Notes under the pieces: model-generated
Databases searched by the model: none
Told to the model about the DNA's origin: nothing
Seen by the model: the letters and a program-made list of their open reading frames with translations, nothing else
Part shown: piece by piece, positions 41,541 through 51,279 of the stretch
Position numbering within the stretch: the first letter of the stretch is position 1
How the letters are laid out: each line of letters opens with the position of its first letter
Translations under genes and position numbers: made by a program
From: Nocardia asteroides
GTDB lineage: Bacteria > Actinomycetota > Actinomycetes > Mycobacteriales > Mycobacteriaceae
Length of the DNA: 64,000 bases
NCBI RefSeq assembly: GCF_900637185.1
Contig: NZ_LR134352.1
Span: 6,624,001 to 6,688,000, forward strand
Reading direction: 5' to 3'

Positions 41541-41556
41541 TAGACATGTTTGTCTA
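41541..41556. promoter_or_regulatory. palindromic operator before the P450-TetR operon
   Basis: Perfect 6-bp arms TAGACA and TGTCTA around TGTT, 19 bases before the P450 start. AT-rich and flanked by another AGACA (41533-41537). Candidate site for the TetR encoded second in the operon. Confidence 0.65.
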
Positions 41557-41635
41557 ACGATATCCGTCCGGCCCGGCTGACGTCGGCCGGAAAACCGATT
41601 GCCCGGGCGCGCGGCGCTGTGGCCTCCTTGGGGAG

Positions 41636-42445
41636 ATGAGAAGACAACGACCGGGGAACGCCCGGAACATCGATGACGGCCTGAAACTGCACCGGCACAC
41701 CGTGCGGGGAGTTCGCGGCGTCCGGACAGTCGTGACGCCACGGCCAGGATCACGAACCCGGTTCAGCACCAATCGTTTTCACGATACCTGGCATGTGCTG
41801 TCCGACGAGTACGGCGCGCGGATGCTCGCCCGGCTGCTGTGGGGGCTGTCGTATCAGGCCCGGCCGGGGACCGTGGTGCTGATCGACCGGGAATTCCTGC
41901 TGCCGACACCGTTCGACGCCGATCCGGCGGACCCGATCGTGCTGGTGCCGGGCTGGTGTACCCGGCTCGACGACGGCGCCGCCGCGGCCCTGCGGACGCG
42001 CACCCGCACCCAGGCGGGCACGGTGCGATGGCAGACCTTCGGACTGGACCGGACGCTGGCGCCGAACGCGCTCGAGACCTGGTGGACCGAGCACCGGCAC
42101 CGCCGCGTCCGCGGCGAGATCACCCGCCGAGGCGGCACCCTCGTCCTCACCCCGCGCACCCCCGACGACTGCCGGGTGTGGGCCGTCGACGCCGCCCGCC
42201 TCGACCCCTCCGGATTCGGCTCCGACCACGTCTACCTGGATGAATGGAACAGCGGCCACGACGGCGAAATCCAGATATTCCGCGCATTCCGCTCGATGGT
42301 CGGCATCGCCCGGCGCGCGCGTTCCCAGGTACTGGCCCGCGAGGAATTCCCGTCGAATCCCGACGAACTGCGCAGCGCGATCTGGGACGAGGCCGAAAAC
42401 GTGCGCGGAGGTGCGCTGAGAAACCTCACGCCACGCCCGGAATGA
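41636..42445 (+). CDS. hypothetical protein, about 230-269 aa
   Basis: The frame opens at ATG 41636, but the protein becomes convincing only from RTRFSTNRFHDTWHVLSDEYGARMLARLLW (about 40-70), so a later GTG (for example 41701) could be the real start. It holds GTVVLIDREFLLPTPFDADPADPIVLVPGW, RGGTLVLTPRTPDDCRVWAVDAARLD and a helical C-terminus MVGIARRARSQVLAREEF. No signal peptide, membrane helix or catalytic motif. I do not recognise the family. Divergent from the P450 operon. Confidence 0.6.
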   Translation: MRRQRPGNARNIDDGLKLHRHTVRGVRGVRTVVTPRPGSRTRFSTNRFHDTWHVLSDEYGARMLARLLWGLSYQARPGTVVLIDREFLLPTPFDADPADPIVLVPGWCTRLDDGAAAALRTRTRTQAGTVRWQTFGLDRTLAPNALETWWTEHRHRRVRGEITRRGGTLVLTPRTPDDCRVWAVDAARLDPSGFGSDHVYLDEWNSGHDGEIQIFRAFRSMVGIARRARSQVLAREEFPSNPDELRSAIWDEAENVRGGALRNLTPRPE

Positions 42446-42575
42446 AAAGGGCGGGCGAAGAAAGCCATCCAAGACGCCGGGGCAATCCGAATCATCTGTG
42501 TTCATCGACCACGATCTCGAATTCACCCGGGGGGTCGAATTCTTCGGGCGGGTTCGGAGAGGGAGTTTCTCCGAT

Positions 42576-43226
42576 ATGTTCCACAGCTCGAGTTTCAGCG
42601 CGACGCGGCGCGTGCTCGCCGCGGTTCTGCCGGTCGCGGTCGCGGTCACGTTCGCCGGTGCGGCCTCGGCCGAGGTCACCGCGGACCAGCAGGCACAGTA
42701 CGTCGCGGGACTGTCGTCGGTGGGTCAGGCCGAGGGCATCGGCTACCACACGACGGTCGCCCCCGACCTGCGCACCGTCTCCGCCACCGTCGACGACGGA
42801 CGCTTCGTCCTCGCCCAGGACGGCACGCTGACGGTCGAGAACGCGGCGGGCAGCCCGATCGCCCAGGTGCCGACCAGTTTCGGCACCGTCGGTGGCAACA
42901 CCATCACCGTCGCCACCCAGATCTCCGAGGACGGCCGCACCCTCACCGCGACCCCCCAGATGACCCAGGCCGCGGCCGCCGAGGTGAAGACGATCGCCAC
43001 CAACCCGGCCGCGCAGTACTCCGATCCGGTGCACAACGCCGCCGCGATCGGCGCGGGTGTGGGACTGGTCGCCGCCGCGGTGGTGTGCATCCCGATGATC
43101 ACCACGATGATCCTGTACCTGCCGTGCGTCGGGCTGGTCGGTCTGCCCAACGCCCTCGTCGGCGCCCTCATCGGCGCGGCCGTCGGTGCGGTCGTGCCGG
43201 AGGTCATCCCGCAGGTGCTGCCCTGA
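42576..43226 (+). CDS. secreted protein with a hydrophobic glycine-rich C-terminus
   Basis: A 216-aa protein from ATG 42576 with GGAGAGGGAG upstream. A signal peptide (VLAAVLPVAVAVTFAGAASA) is followed by a soluble domain (VTADQQAQYVAGLSSVGQAEGIGY, VSATVDDGRFVLAQDGTLTVENAAGSPIAQVP) and then a long hydrophobic stretch (about 150-210: IGAGVGLVAAAVVCIPMITTMILYLPCVGLVGLPNALVGAL). Related nocardial proteins of this shape are conserved hypotheticals. Membrane association through the C-terminus is likely. A terminator separates it from convergent ppx. Confidence 0.65.
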   Translation: MFHSSSFSATRRVLAAVLPVAVAVTFAGAASAEVTADQQAQYVAGLSSVGQAEGIGYHTTVAPDLRTVSATVDDGRFVLAQDGTLTVENAAGSPIAQVPTSFGTVGGNTITVATQISEDGRTLTATPQMTQAAAAEVKTIATNPAAQYSDPVHNAAAIGAGVGLVAAAVVCIPMITTMILYLPCVGLVGLPNALVGALIGAAVGAVVPEVIPQVLP

Positions 43227-43242
43227 TCCGATAGCCCGATGC

Positions 43243-43275
43243 CGCTACGCACCGGATCCGGTCCGGTGCGTAGCG
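43243..43275. terminator. bidirectional hairpin terminator
   Basis: Perfect 13-bp stem (43243-43255 with 43263-43275), 7-base loop, between convergent stops at 43226 and 43288. Confidence 0.8.
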
Positions 43276-43287
43276 ATGTCGGTGTGG

Positions 43288-44253
43288 TCAGTGGTCGGCG
43301 GATCGCTCCACGATCGACATCGCGATGCCGTCGAGGATGTCGTGCTCGCTGACGACCAGCTCGGAAACCCCGGCGCGCCGGGCCAGTTCGTCGGCCAGCA
43401 CCTCGGTGATCACCGCGCCGCCGCCGATCACGTCGACCCGGCCGGGATGCATGGGGCCCAGTGCCGCGCGCTGGTCGTGGTCCATGGCGATCAGCCGGTC
43501 GCAGACATCGTGGACCTCGGCCAGGCTCAGCCGGGTCAGATGGACCCGGGTGGAGTCGTATTCGGGCAGGTCGAGGGCGACTGCGGTGATGGTGGTCATC
43601 GTGCCCGCGACGCCGACCCAGGTGTGCACCTCGTCCACCGGCACCTTGGCGAAAGCCTCGTCCAGTTTGGTCTGGGCGAATTCGCGGGCCGCGCTGACCT
43701 GGTCGGCGGTCGGCGGGTTGCCGGGCAGGCAGCGTTCGGTGACGCGCACGCAGCCGATGTCGGCGGAGTAGGCCGCGCGCACGCCGTCGCCGTCGCCGAC
43801 GACCAGTTCGGTGGAACCGCCACCCAGGTCGACCACCACGAACGGGCCCGCGTCGGCGGACAGTTCACCCACCGCCCCCGCGAAGGACAGCCGCGCCTCC
43901 TCGTCGCCGGTGATCACCTCGGCGACGGCGCCCTCGACCACGCGGCCCAGTTCGGCGCGGGTCATGTCGAAGAAATCGTCGCGGTTGGCGGCGTCGCGGG
44001 TGGCCGAGGTGGCGACCATGCGGACCCGCGAAACCCCCTGGGCGAGCATCACGTCGACGTAGTCGGCCAGGGCCGCCCTGGTGCGCTCGATCGCCTCGGG
44101 CGCCAGCCGGCCGGTGGCGTCGACGCCCTGGCCCAGCCGCACGATGCGCATCTCGCGGTGCACGTCGGTGAGGGTGCCGTCGGCGGCGACCTCGGAGATC
44201 AGCAGACGGATCGAATTCGTGCCACAGTCCACCGCGGCGATGCGCTCGGTCAT
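43288..44253 (-). CDS. ppx: Ppx/GppA-family exopolyphosphatase
   Basis: A 321-aa protein from ATG 44251-44253, the length of actinobacterial short-form Ppx (M. tuberculosis Rv1026). The ASKHA fold shows AAVDCGTNSIRLLI (phosphate 1), VVVDLGGGSTELVVG (phosphate 2), and the conserved TSATRDAANRDDFF and GEEEA-like GDEEARLSF. These enzymes hydrolyse terminal phosphate from polyphosphate or pppGpp. It follows DUF501 (67-base gap) in the conserved eno-ftsB-DUF501-ppx group. Confidence 0.9.
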   Translation of the reverse strand: MTERIAAVDCGTNSIRLLISEVAADGTLTDVHREMRIVRLGQGVDATGRLAPEAIERTRAALADYVDVMLAQGVSRVRMVATSATRDAANRDDFFDMTRAELGRVVEGAVAEVITGDEEARLSFAGAVGELSADAGPFVVVDLGGGSTELVVGDGDGVRAAYSADIGCVRVTERCLPGNPPTADQVSAAREFAQTKLDEAFAKVPVDEVHTWVGVAGTMTTITAVALDLPEYDSTRVHLTRLSLAEVHDVCDRLIAMDHDQRAALGPMHPGRVDVIGGGAVITEVLADELARRAGVSELVVSEHDILDGIAMSIVERSADH

Positions 44254-44320
44254 GATGTTCCTCCTGGTCGGCCCGATCGCCCGGCACCGGTGCGGAACCG
44301 GCGCGAAGCGCTGTCCGCGA

Positions 44321-44842
44321 TTATGCCGATTCTTCGGATGTGCGGGCGGCGGGCCAGTCGGCGGGGATGGCGGTGCCGCGCAGGCCGGCGTCGGCGGCCA
44401 GGGCGACGGCCTCGTCGCCGAACGGGTTGAGGCCGGGGCCCTTCGCCAGCGAATGCGCGATCAGCACGTGCAGGCACTTCACCCGGTCGGGCATGCCGCC
44501 GCCGGTGAAGTCGGTGCCCAGCGACTCGATCTCGTCGCGTTCGGCCAGGTAGCTCTCGTGCGCGGCGCGGTAGGCCGCGGCCAGTTCGGGATCGGCGGCG
44601 AGACGTTCGGACATCTCGCGCATCACCCCGGCCGACTCCTGCCTGCTCGCCTCCGCGGTCAGGCGCGGGTCGGTGAGGTAGTACAGGGTGGGGAACGGGG
44701 TGCCGTCGGGCAGGCGCGGCGCGGTCTTCACCACGGCGGGCAGACCGTCCGGAGTCCGGTAGGCCACGGCGAGCACACCGCGCGGCTCGCGGCCCAGCTG
44801 CTGGGCGATGATCTCGAGGTCGCGCTCTGTCGGTGCGGTCAC
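44321..44842 (-). CDS. DUF501-family protein
   Basis: A 173-aa protein from GTG 44840-44842, whose start overlaps the FtsB/DivIC-like stop (GTGA at 44839-44842). The family pattern is clear: DLEIIAQQLGREPRGVLAVAYR, PDGTPFPTLYYLTDPRLTAEASRQESAGVM and GMPDRVKCLHVLIAHSLAKGPGLNPFGDEAV. DUF501 proteins are conserved in actinobacteria between ftsB/divIC and ppx (Rv1025) but have no known function; the Cys/His pair in KCLHVLIAH is invariant in what I recall of the family. Confidence 0.9.
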   Translation of the reverse strand: MTAPTERDLEIIAQQLGREPRGVLAVAYRTPDGLPAVVKTAPRLPDGTPFPTLYYLTDPRLTAEASRQESAGVMREMSERLAADPELAAAYRAAHESYLAERDEIESLGTDFTGGGMPDRVKCLHVLIAHSLAKGPGLNPFGDEAVALAADAGLRGTAIPADWPAARTSEESA

Positions 44843-45423
44843 CTTGGTCCTTCCGGGGCCGGTTCGGAGATGCTGCGCCACAGGTCGGTGTACCAGGGGT
44901 CGGGCGCCGCGGTGCGGGTGCTCATCGGCGGCGGCGCCGGTGCTTCGATGCCGGGAATCTGCACGATGTAAGGGGTTTCGCCGGGCATGACCAGCCGCAA
45001 CCGGTCGCGGGCCTCGGACCGGATGTAGGCCGGGTCCTGCTGCTGGGCCCTGCGGTCGCGCAGGGCGGCCAGGTCGGCGTCGAGTTCGGCGCGCTGCTGG
45101 GCCAGCGCGGCCGCCTCGGCCCGCTGACTGAAGTAGGTGCGGGTCGGGACCGCCAGCGTCAGCGCCAGGCCGCACAGCACGGCGGCCAGGATCACCGCCT
45201 TGCCGGTCGAGAGACCGAGGATGGTGTGCTCGCCGCGTTCCAGCTTGCCGCTGGGCTTGCGGGTGCCGCCGGTGGCCGTCTCCGGCCTGCGGCGGGTGGT
45301 GCGCTTGGCCGCGGTGCGGCGGCCCGCGGCGTCGAGATGACTGGGGCGGGAGCGTGCGGCCCGCGACGTGCGGCGGTCGCCTCGTCCACCCGGACTGGTT
45401 CCACGCGCACGTCGCTCGGTCAT
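44839..45423 (-). CDS. ftsB: FtsB/DivIC-family septum formation initiator
   Basis: A 194-aa single-pass protein from ATG 45421-45423. A long basic cytosolic tail (about 1-70) precedes one membrane helix (AVILAAVLCGLALTLAVPT), then a coiled coil (YFSQRAEAAALAQQRAELDADLAALRDRRAQQQDPAYIRSEARDRLRLVMPGE). This is the DivIC/FtsB layout ending in the conserved A+..L..V.PGE motif. It joins FtsL and FtsQ in the divisome. In M. tuberculosis (Rv1024) the gene sits directly after eno as here (47-base gap). Confidence 0.9.
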   Translation of the reverse strand: MTERRARGTSPGGRGDRRTSRAARSRPSHLDAAGRRTAAKRTTRRRPETATGGTRKPSGKLERGEHTILGLSTGKAVILAAVLCGLALTLAVPTRTYFSQRAEAAALAQQRAELDADLAALRDRRAQQQDPAYIRSEARDRLRLVMPGETPYIVQIPGIEAPAPPPMSTRTAAPDPWYTDLWRSISEPAPEGPR

Positions 45424-45470
45424 TCGCTACCGCCCCGTCATCTCAACCTGTACTGCGGTACTGCAGTTCG

Positions 45471-46769
<1,299 letters not shown>

Positions 46770-46871
46770 TTACGACTGAAGGCACGGTAGGTCTCACGGG
46801 ATGGTCCGTGCGGTTGCGAGCCTATCGTCTCGGCGTGACGTCGAGTAACCGGCACTCCGGCCCGGCGGGAA

Positions 46872-47588
46872 CTACACCCGGCGGCCGATGCTGTAGGTGG
46901 CCGCGCGGTCACGCACCACCCGCATGTACTTGTTCGACTGGTTGTAGGCGAACAGCGCGCGCTGCCAGCCGTCGGCCGAGGTCAGGTCGCCACCGCGGAC
47001 GCAGAGGTACCTGGCCGCGGTGAGTGCGGCGTCGTCGATGTTCTGCGGATCGATCACGCCGTCGCCGTTGGCGTCGACACCCCAGCGACGCCAGGTCTCG
47101 GGGATGAACTGCAACGGCCCGACCGCCCGGTCGTAGGTGGTGTCGCCGTCGAGGCTGCCGCCGTCGGTGTCGCGGATCTCGGCATTGTTCTTCGTGCCGT
47201 CGAGGGCGACGCCGATGATCGCGGGCCGCACCGTGCCGTCGCCGTCCACCGACGCGCCGCGATGGGTGCCGTGCCCGCTCTCCACGCTGGCGATCCCGGC
47301 CAGGGTGGTCCAGGCGATCCCGCACTCGGGCTTGGACCGCGCCAGCACCGCGGCGGCGTACCCGTAGGCCTCCAGCGCCACCGTGTCGATGCCGACCGCC
47401 CCCGACTGCTCGTCGGCCCAGCCACGTAACTGCTCGGCCGCCCGGCCCGGCGCGTCCACGTCGATCACGGGCAGCGCGGTGCCGGGACCCGGCGGCATGT
47501 CACCGGGAATCGAGGCGAGCGAACTACACCCCGCGAGCAACGCGGTCACCGCCACCGCGGCGAGAACGCCGATCTTCTGCACAGACAC
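46872..47588 (-). CDS. lpqU: LpqU-like lytic transglycosylase lipoprotein
   Basis: A 238-aa lipoprotein from GTG 47586-47588; signal peptide with lipobox LLAGC. The SLT_2-type lytic murein transglycosylase domain has SVESGHGTHRGA with the catalytic glutamate (about 103), AVGPLQFIPETWRRWGVDANGDGVIDPQNIDDAALTAARYLC and a C-terminal FAYNQSNKYMRVV. It cleaves peptidoglycan glycan strands from the outer face of the membrane. In M. tuberculosis lpqU (Rv1022) lies between mazG and eno; here the iron-box cluster separates it from mazG. Confidence 0.9.
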   Translation of the reverse strand: MSVQKIGVLAAVAVTALLAGCSSLASIPGDMPPGPGTALPVIDVDAPGRAAEQLRGWADEQSGAVGIDTVALEAYGYAAAVLARSKPECGIAWTTLAGIASVESGHGTHRGASVDGDGTVRPAIIGVALDGTKNNAEIRDTDGGSLDGDTTYDRAVGPLQFIPETWRRWGVDANGDGVIDPQNIDDAALTAARYLCVRGGDLTSADGWQRALFAYNQSNKYMRVVRDRAATYSIGRRV

Positions 47589-47707
47589 TCAACCAATCAT
47601 CCAGATTCGCGGCGGCCACGGCACCTCTCACAGCGAGTTCTCAGAGTGGATGCGGTGGCGTTGATCACGCCGGGGGCAGCGCGGCCCGGCTGGTTACCTC
47701 CTGGCAG

Positions 47708-50344
47708 TCAGCCGAGCAGGGCTGCCGTCGCCTGCTGTTCCGGAGCCGCGAGAACCGCTGTCGTCGACCCGGATTCGACGACGCGGCCGTGGTCGAGGAC
47801 GAGCAGTTCGGCGCAGTGGGCGGCGACCAGGGCCATGTCGTGGCTGATCAGCACGACGGCGGTGTCGTGGTCGGCGCGCAGGCGGTCGAGGAGCCGCATG
47901 ATCGCCGCGGCGGTGGGCGCGTCCAGCGCGGTGGTGATCTCGTCGCAGATCAGGACGGCCGGGTCGGCGGCGAGCGCCCGGGCGAGCGCGATCCGTTGCC
48001 GTTGCCCACCGGAGAGTTCGTGTGGATGCCGGTCCGCCAGTTCGACCGGCAGCTCCACGGCGCGGAGCAGGGACGCGACCCGTGCCGCGATCTCGGTGCG
48101 CGGTACCTCGGCGATCCGGCGCAGCGGGCGCGCCAGGGTCTGCTCCACCGTCCGGCGGGGATTGAGCGCGGCCAGCGGATTCTGCGTGACCAGCTGAATC
48201 CCCCTGGGCGCGGCCTTGATCCGGCGACGGCGATCGAGAGCTATCGCCTCGCCGCGCAGGGCGAGTGTTCCGGCGTTCGCCGGCCGCAGGCCCGCGACCA
48301 CCCGGGCGAGGGTCGTCTTGCCCGCGCCGGACGGGCCGACCACGGCGAGCGACTGCCCTTCGTCGACGGTGAATCCGACGTCGGCGAGCACGTCTTGCCC
48401 GTCAGCCCGGGCCGTCACCCCGTCGACGCGCAGGGCCAGGGCTCTCCCCTGACTGGCCTCGCTGTCGTCCCTGATCGCTGCCGCATCGATACCTCGACCG
48501 CGCTCCGAACTCCCGCGCTCCGCGTCACCCGGCCGTCCGTCCGGCGACGCTGTCTCGCGCCGACCGGGACTGCGTTCGTCCGGCTCCGTCGATGGGTCCG
48601 GCTCGGTAGTGCTGTCATGCGGCGCTTTTCGTTCCACCGCGCCCGTGGCATCTGGGGCAGCCGGGCCGACGATCGGGGAACCGCCGGGCGGGTGGACCTC
48701 GATGACGGTGTGGGCGATGGCGTGGATGGTGGTGGTGTCGTGGCCGGAGAGCAGGACGGCGGTGGATTCGCGGACGGCTAGGTCGGCGACGAGGCGGGCG
48801 ATATCGGTGCGCAAGGAGCCGTGCAGACCGGCCAGCGGCTCGTCGAGGACGAGCACGTCCGGGCGGCGCAGGAAGGCGCGGGCCAGGGCGAGGCGGCGTT
48901 GCTGGCCGCCGGAGAGGCGGCCGCAGCGGCGGCGCAGATGGGTTTCGTCGAGGCCGACGAGCTCGAGCATCGCGCGACGTTCGGCGTCGGAGGCTTTCGG
49001 CGCCGCCTCGGCGAGCGCGGTGCGCACGCGCAGCAGCGGATTCAGCTCGGAGCCGGGATCCTGGCCGACGTAGGCGATCCGGGTCCGCCGAAACGACCGC
49101 AGCGCACCGGGATCCAGCGCGAACACCTCGTGCCCCGCCACCAGGACCGTGCCGTCGCGCCGCGCACCGGCGGGCACATGCCCGAGCAATGCCCGCATGG
49201 CCGTGGACTTCCCGGCCCCCGATGCCCCCGTCAGGGCGGTCACCGTCCCGGCCTTCAACCGGAACGACAACGGCGCCAGCAGCACCGCCCCACTCGCTGC
49301 GACCACAGTCAGCCCTTCGACCACCGCCGCGTCTCCGGCATCGACCACCGAGATCCCACAGTCGTCTCGGCGACCGTCCCGCGAATCCTCCCGCGGCTCA
49401 GCTACCCCGGCCGAGGCCTGTTCGTTCTCGGAGGTGGACGATCCACCGGCGCGGTGACCTGCGTCGACCAAACGAGCCGACCTTTTGTTCACCGACTCCG
49501 CCGGTTCAGGCCGCGCCACTGCCGCGGGACTGCTCGCGGATCCGGCGGGCCTGCGGACGGCACCGCCGGTGACCACCAGGTTCACGCCCACGGCGACGAT
49601 CGCGATGGCGGCGCTGGGCGCGAGGACCGCCCAGGGATTGAGGAGCAGCCCGGAGGCGTTGTCGCGGACCATGTTCGCCCAGTTGTCGTCGGACAGGGCC
49701 GGGACGCCGAGGAAGGAGACGGTGCTGACCAGGTAGACCGCGACGACGAAGCGCAGGCCGAGCTGGGTGGTGAAGACGGCCCGCAGGTTGGGCAGGATCT
49801 CACGGAAGACCAGGTGCGGGAGAGATTCCCCGCTCGCGACGGCCGCCTCGACATAGCCGGTGGCGGCGATGCCCGCGGCGGCCGCGGCGAAGATCCGGGC
49901 ACAGTAGGGCACACCGAACAGCAGCGCGACGACGATCAGCGCGCTCACCCCGCCCTGTGGCCACGCGGTGAGGATCAGCAGGATGCCGAGCACCGCGGGG
50001 AGCAGGATCACCAGGTCGCCACCCAGCTCGATCAGCGAACCCGCGCGCGGGCGGACCGCGGCCACCGCGCCGAGCAGCGCGGAGAGCACGGTCACCAGCA
50101 CAGCGATCACCGCCGACACCAGCAGCAATTCGGTACCGCCGGTGAGCAGGTGACTCAGCACGTCGTGACCGAGCCGGTCCGTGCCGAGCACGGCTTGCCC
50201 GCCGGGCTCGGCGAACGGCATCCCGACCGCCTTGTCAGCCGGGTGCGGCGCGAGTAGCGGCCCGAGGACGGCCGCGAGCACGACCAGCCCGATCCCCGCG
50301 GCCAGCGTCCACCGCCACCACGATCCGCGCGGACGTCCGCTCAT
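47708..50344 (-). CDS. fused permease-ATPase-ATPase of a peptide/nickel-type ABC importer (DppC-DppD-DppF)
   Basis: An 878-aa triple fusion from ATG 50342-50344. Residues 1-265 are a DppC/NikC permease (about six helices; LGTDRLGHDVLSHLLTG, the EAA-type loop YVEAAVASGESLPHLVFREILPN). After a 75-residue polar linker, ATPase 1 has Walker A GASGAGKST (373-381), LSGGQ (477-481), LVLDEP and SGHD; after a second linker, ATPase 2 has Walker A GPSGAGKTT (670-678), LSGGQRQR (777-784), ICDEI and ISHD. Both keep OppD/OppF marks (GQDPGSELNP, TQNPLAALNP). These are normally three proteins. Translationally coupled to the upstream permease (ATGA overlap). Confidence 0.92.
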   Translation of the reverse strand: MSGRPRGSWWRWTLAAGIGLVVLAAVLGPLLAPHPADKAVGMPFAEPGGQAVLGTDRLGHDVLSHLLTGGTELLLVSAVIAVLVTVLSALLGAVAAVRPRAGSLIELGGDLVILLPAVLGILLILTAWPQGGVSALIVVALLFGVPYCARIFAAAAAGIAATGYVEAAVASGESLPHLVFREILPNLRAVFTTQLGLRFVVAVYLVSTVSFLGVPALSDDNWANMVRDNASGLLLNPWAVLAPSAAIAIVAVGVNLVVTGGAVRRPAGSASSPAAVARPEPAESVNKRSARLVDAGHRAGGSSTSENEQASAGVAEPREDSRDGRRDDCGISVVDAGDAAVVEGLTVVAASGAVLLAPLSFRLKAGTVTALTGASGAGKSTAMRALLGHVPAGARRDGTVLVAGHEVFALDPGALRSFRRTRIAYVGQDPGSELNPLLRVRTALAEAAPKASDAERRAMLELVGLDETHLRRRCGRLSGGQQRRLALARAFLRRPDVLVLDEPLAGLHGSLRTDIARLVADLAVRESTAVLLSGHDTTTIHAIAHTVIEVHPPGGSPIVGPAAPDATGAVERKAPHDSTTEPDPSTEPDERSPGRRETASPDGRPGDAERGSSERGRGIDAAAIRDDSEASQGRALALRVDGVTARADGQDVLADVGFTVDEGQSLAVVGPSGAGKTTLARVVAGLRPANAGTLALRGEAIALDRRRRIKAAPRGIQLVTQNPLAALNPRRTVEQTLARPLRRIAEVPRTEIAARVASLLRAVELPVELADRHPHELSGGQRQRIALARALAADPAVLICDEITTALDAPTAAAIMRLLDRLRADHDTAVVLISHDMALVAAHCAELLVLDHGRVVESGSTTAVLAAPEQQATAALLG

Positions 50345-51279
50345 CGCGCACCTCCCGCGGCCAGGTTGCGCACGATGTCGGCGACGCCGAGCAGCACCAT
50401 GATCACGATCGCGGTCAACGCGACCACGGCGGCGACGGTCGCGGTGTCACGGTCGGCGACCGAACCGGCCAGCACCGCGCCGACTCCCGGATAGTTGAAC
50501 AGCGTCTCCACCACCAGCGCACCGCCGAACAGCATGCCGACGGAGGTGGCGTAGCCGGCGACGATGGTGGGCGCGGCGAACGGCAGCATGTGCCGCACCA
50601 GGATCGTGCGCGCCGGAAGCCCCTCCAGCACCGCGTTTTCCACGTGCGGCGCGGTACCGACGTCGAGCAGCGCCGAGCGCACCACCCGCGCGTTCCAGCC
50701 GATCTGCGGAATCGCCAGTGCCAGAACCGGCAGCACCAGCATCTCGGGCCCCGCCGGGAATCCGGAACGGTCGGTGATGGTCACCGCGGGCAACCATCCG
50801 GTGGCCAGCGACAAGACCAGGATCAGCACGGTGCCGCAGACGAATTCGGGCACGGCGACGGCGACGGTGCTGGCCGGCTGCAACAACCGCGCGCCGAAGG
50901 CCCGCGGTCGGACCGCCCACCAGCAGCCCAGTGCCAGCGAGGTGACCACGGTCAGCAGCAGCGCGATCCCCCCGAGCAGCAGGGTCTGCGGGAACTTGTC
51001 GGCCAGCAGCGTCCCGATCGAGTTACCCCGCGCGGTCTGCCCGAAGTCGCCGGTCAGCACCCCGGTGAGCCAGTGCCAGAACTGCACCGGCAGCGCCCGG
51101 TCCAGGCCGAGCTCGTGCTCCTTGGCGGCGAGTTCGGCCCGATCCGCGTCCCGGCCCAGCGCCGAGCTCGCCGCGCTGCCGGGCAGCAGGTCCACCGCGA
51201 CGAAGACGATGGCCAGCAGGGTCACCAGCAGCGCGATCCGCCGCAGCACGGGGAGGACGAGGGTCTGCACGGCGCTCAC
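50341..51279 (-). CDS. DppB/NikB-type ABC permease
   Basis: A 312-aa permease from GTG 51277-51279, overlapping the solute-binding-protein stop (GTGA, 51276-51279) and the next start (50341-50344). It has the family N-terminus (IALLVTLLAIVFVAVDLLPGSAA, LGLDRALPVQFWHWLTGVLTGDFGQT) and about six helices, with the permease motif AHVENAVLEGLPARTILVRHMLP-like stretch that contacts the ATPase. It forms the channel with the permease part of the fusion protein. The likely cargo is a small peptide-like or metal-chelate ligand under iron control. Confidence 0.9.
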   Translation of the reverse strand: MSAVQTLVLPVLRRIALLVTLLAIVFVAVDLLPGSAASSALGRDADRAELAAKEHELGLDRALPVQFWHWLTGVLTGDFGQTARGNSIGTLLADKFPQTLLLGGIALLLTVVTSLALGCWWAVRPRAFGARLLQPASTVAVAVPEFVCGTVLILVLSLATGWLPAVTITDRSGFPAGPEMLVLPVLALAIPQIGWNARVVRSALLDVGTAPHVENAVLEGLPARTILVRHMLPFAAPTIVAGYATSVGMLFGGALVVETLFNYPGVGAVLAGSVADRDTATVAAVVALTAIVIMVLLGVADIVRNLAAGGAR

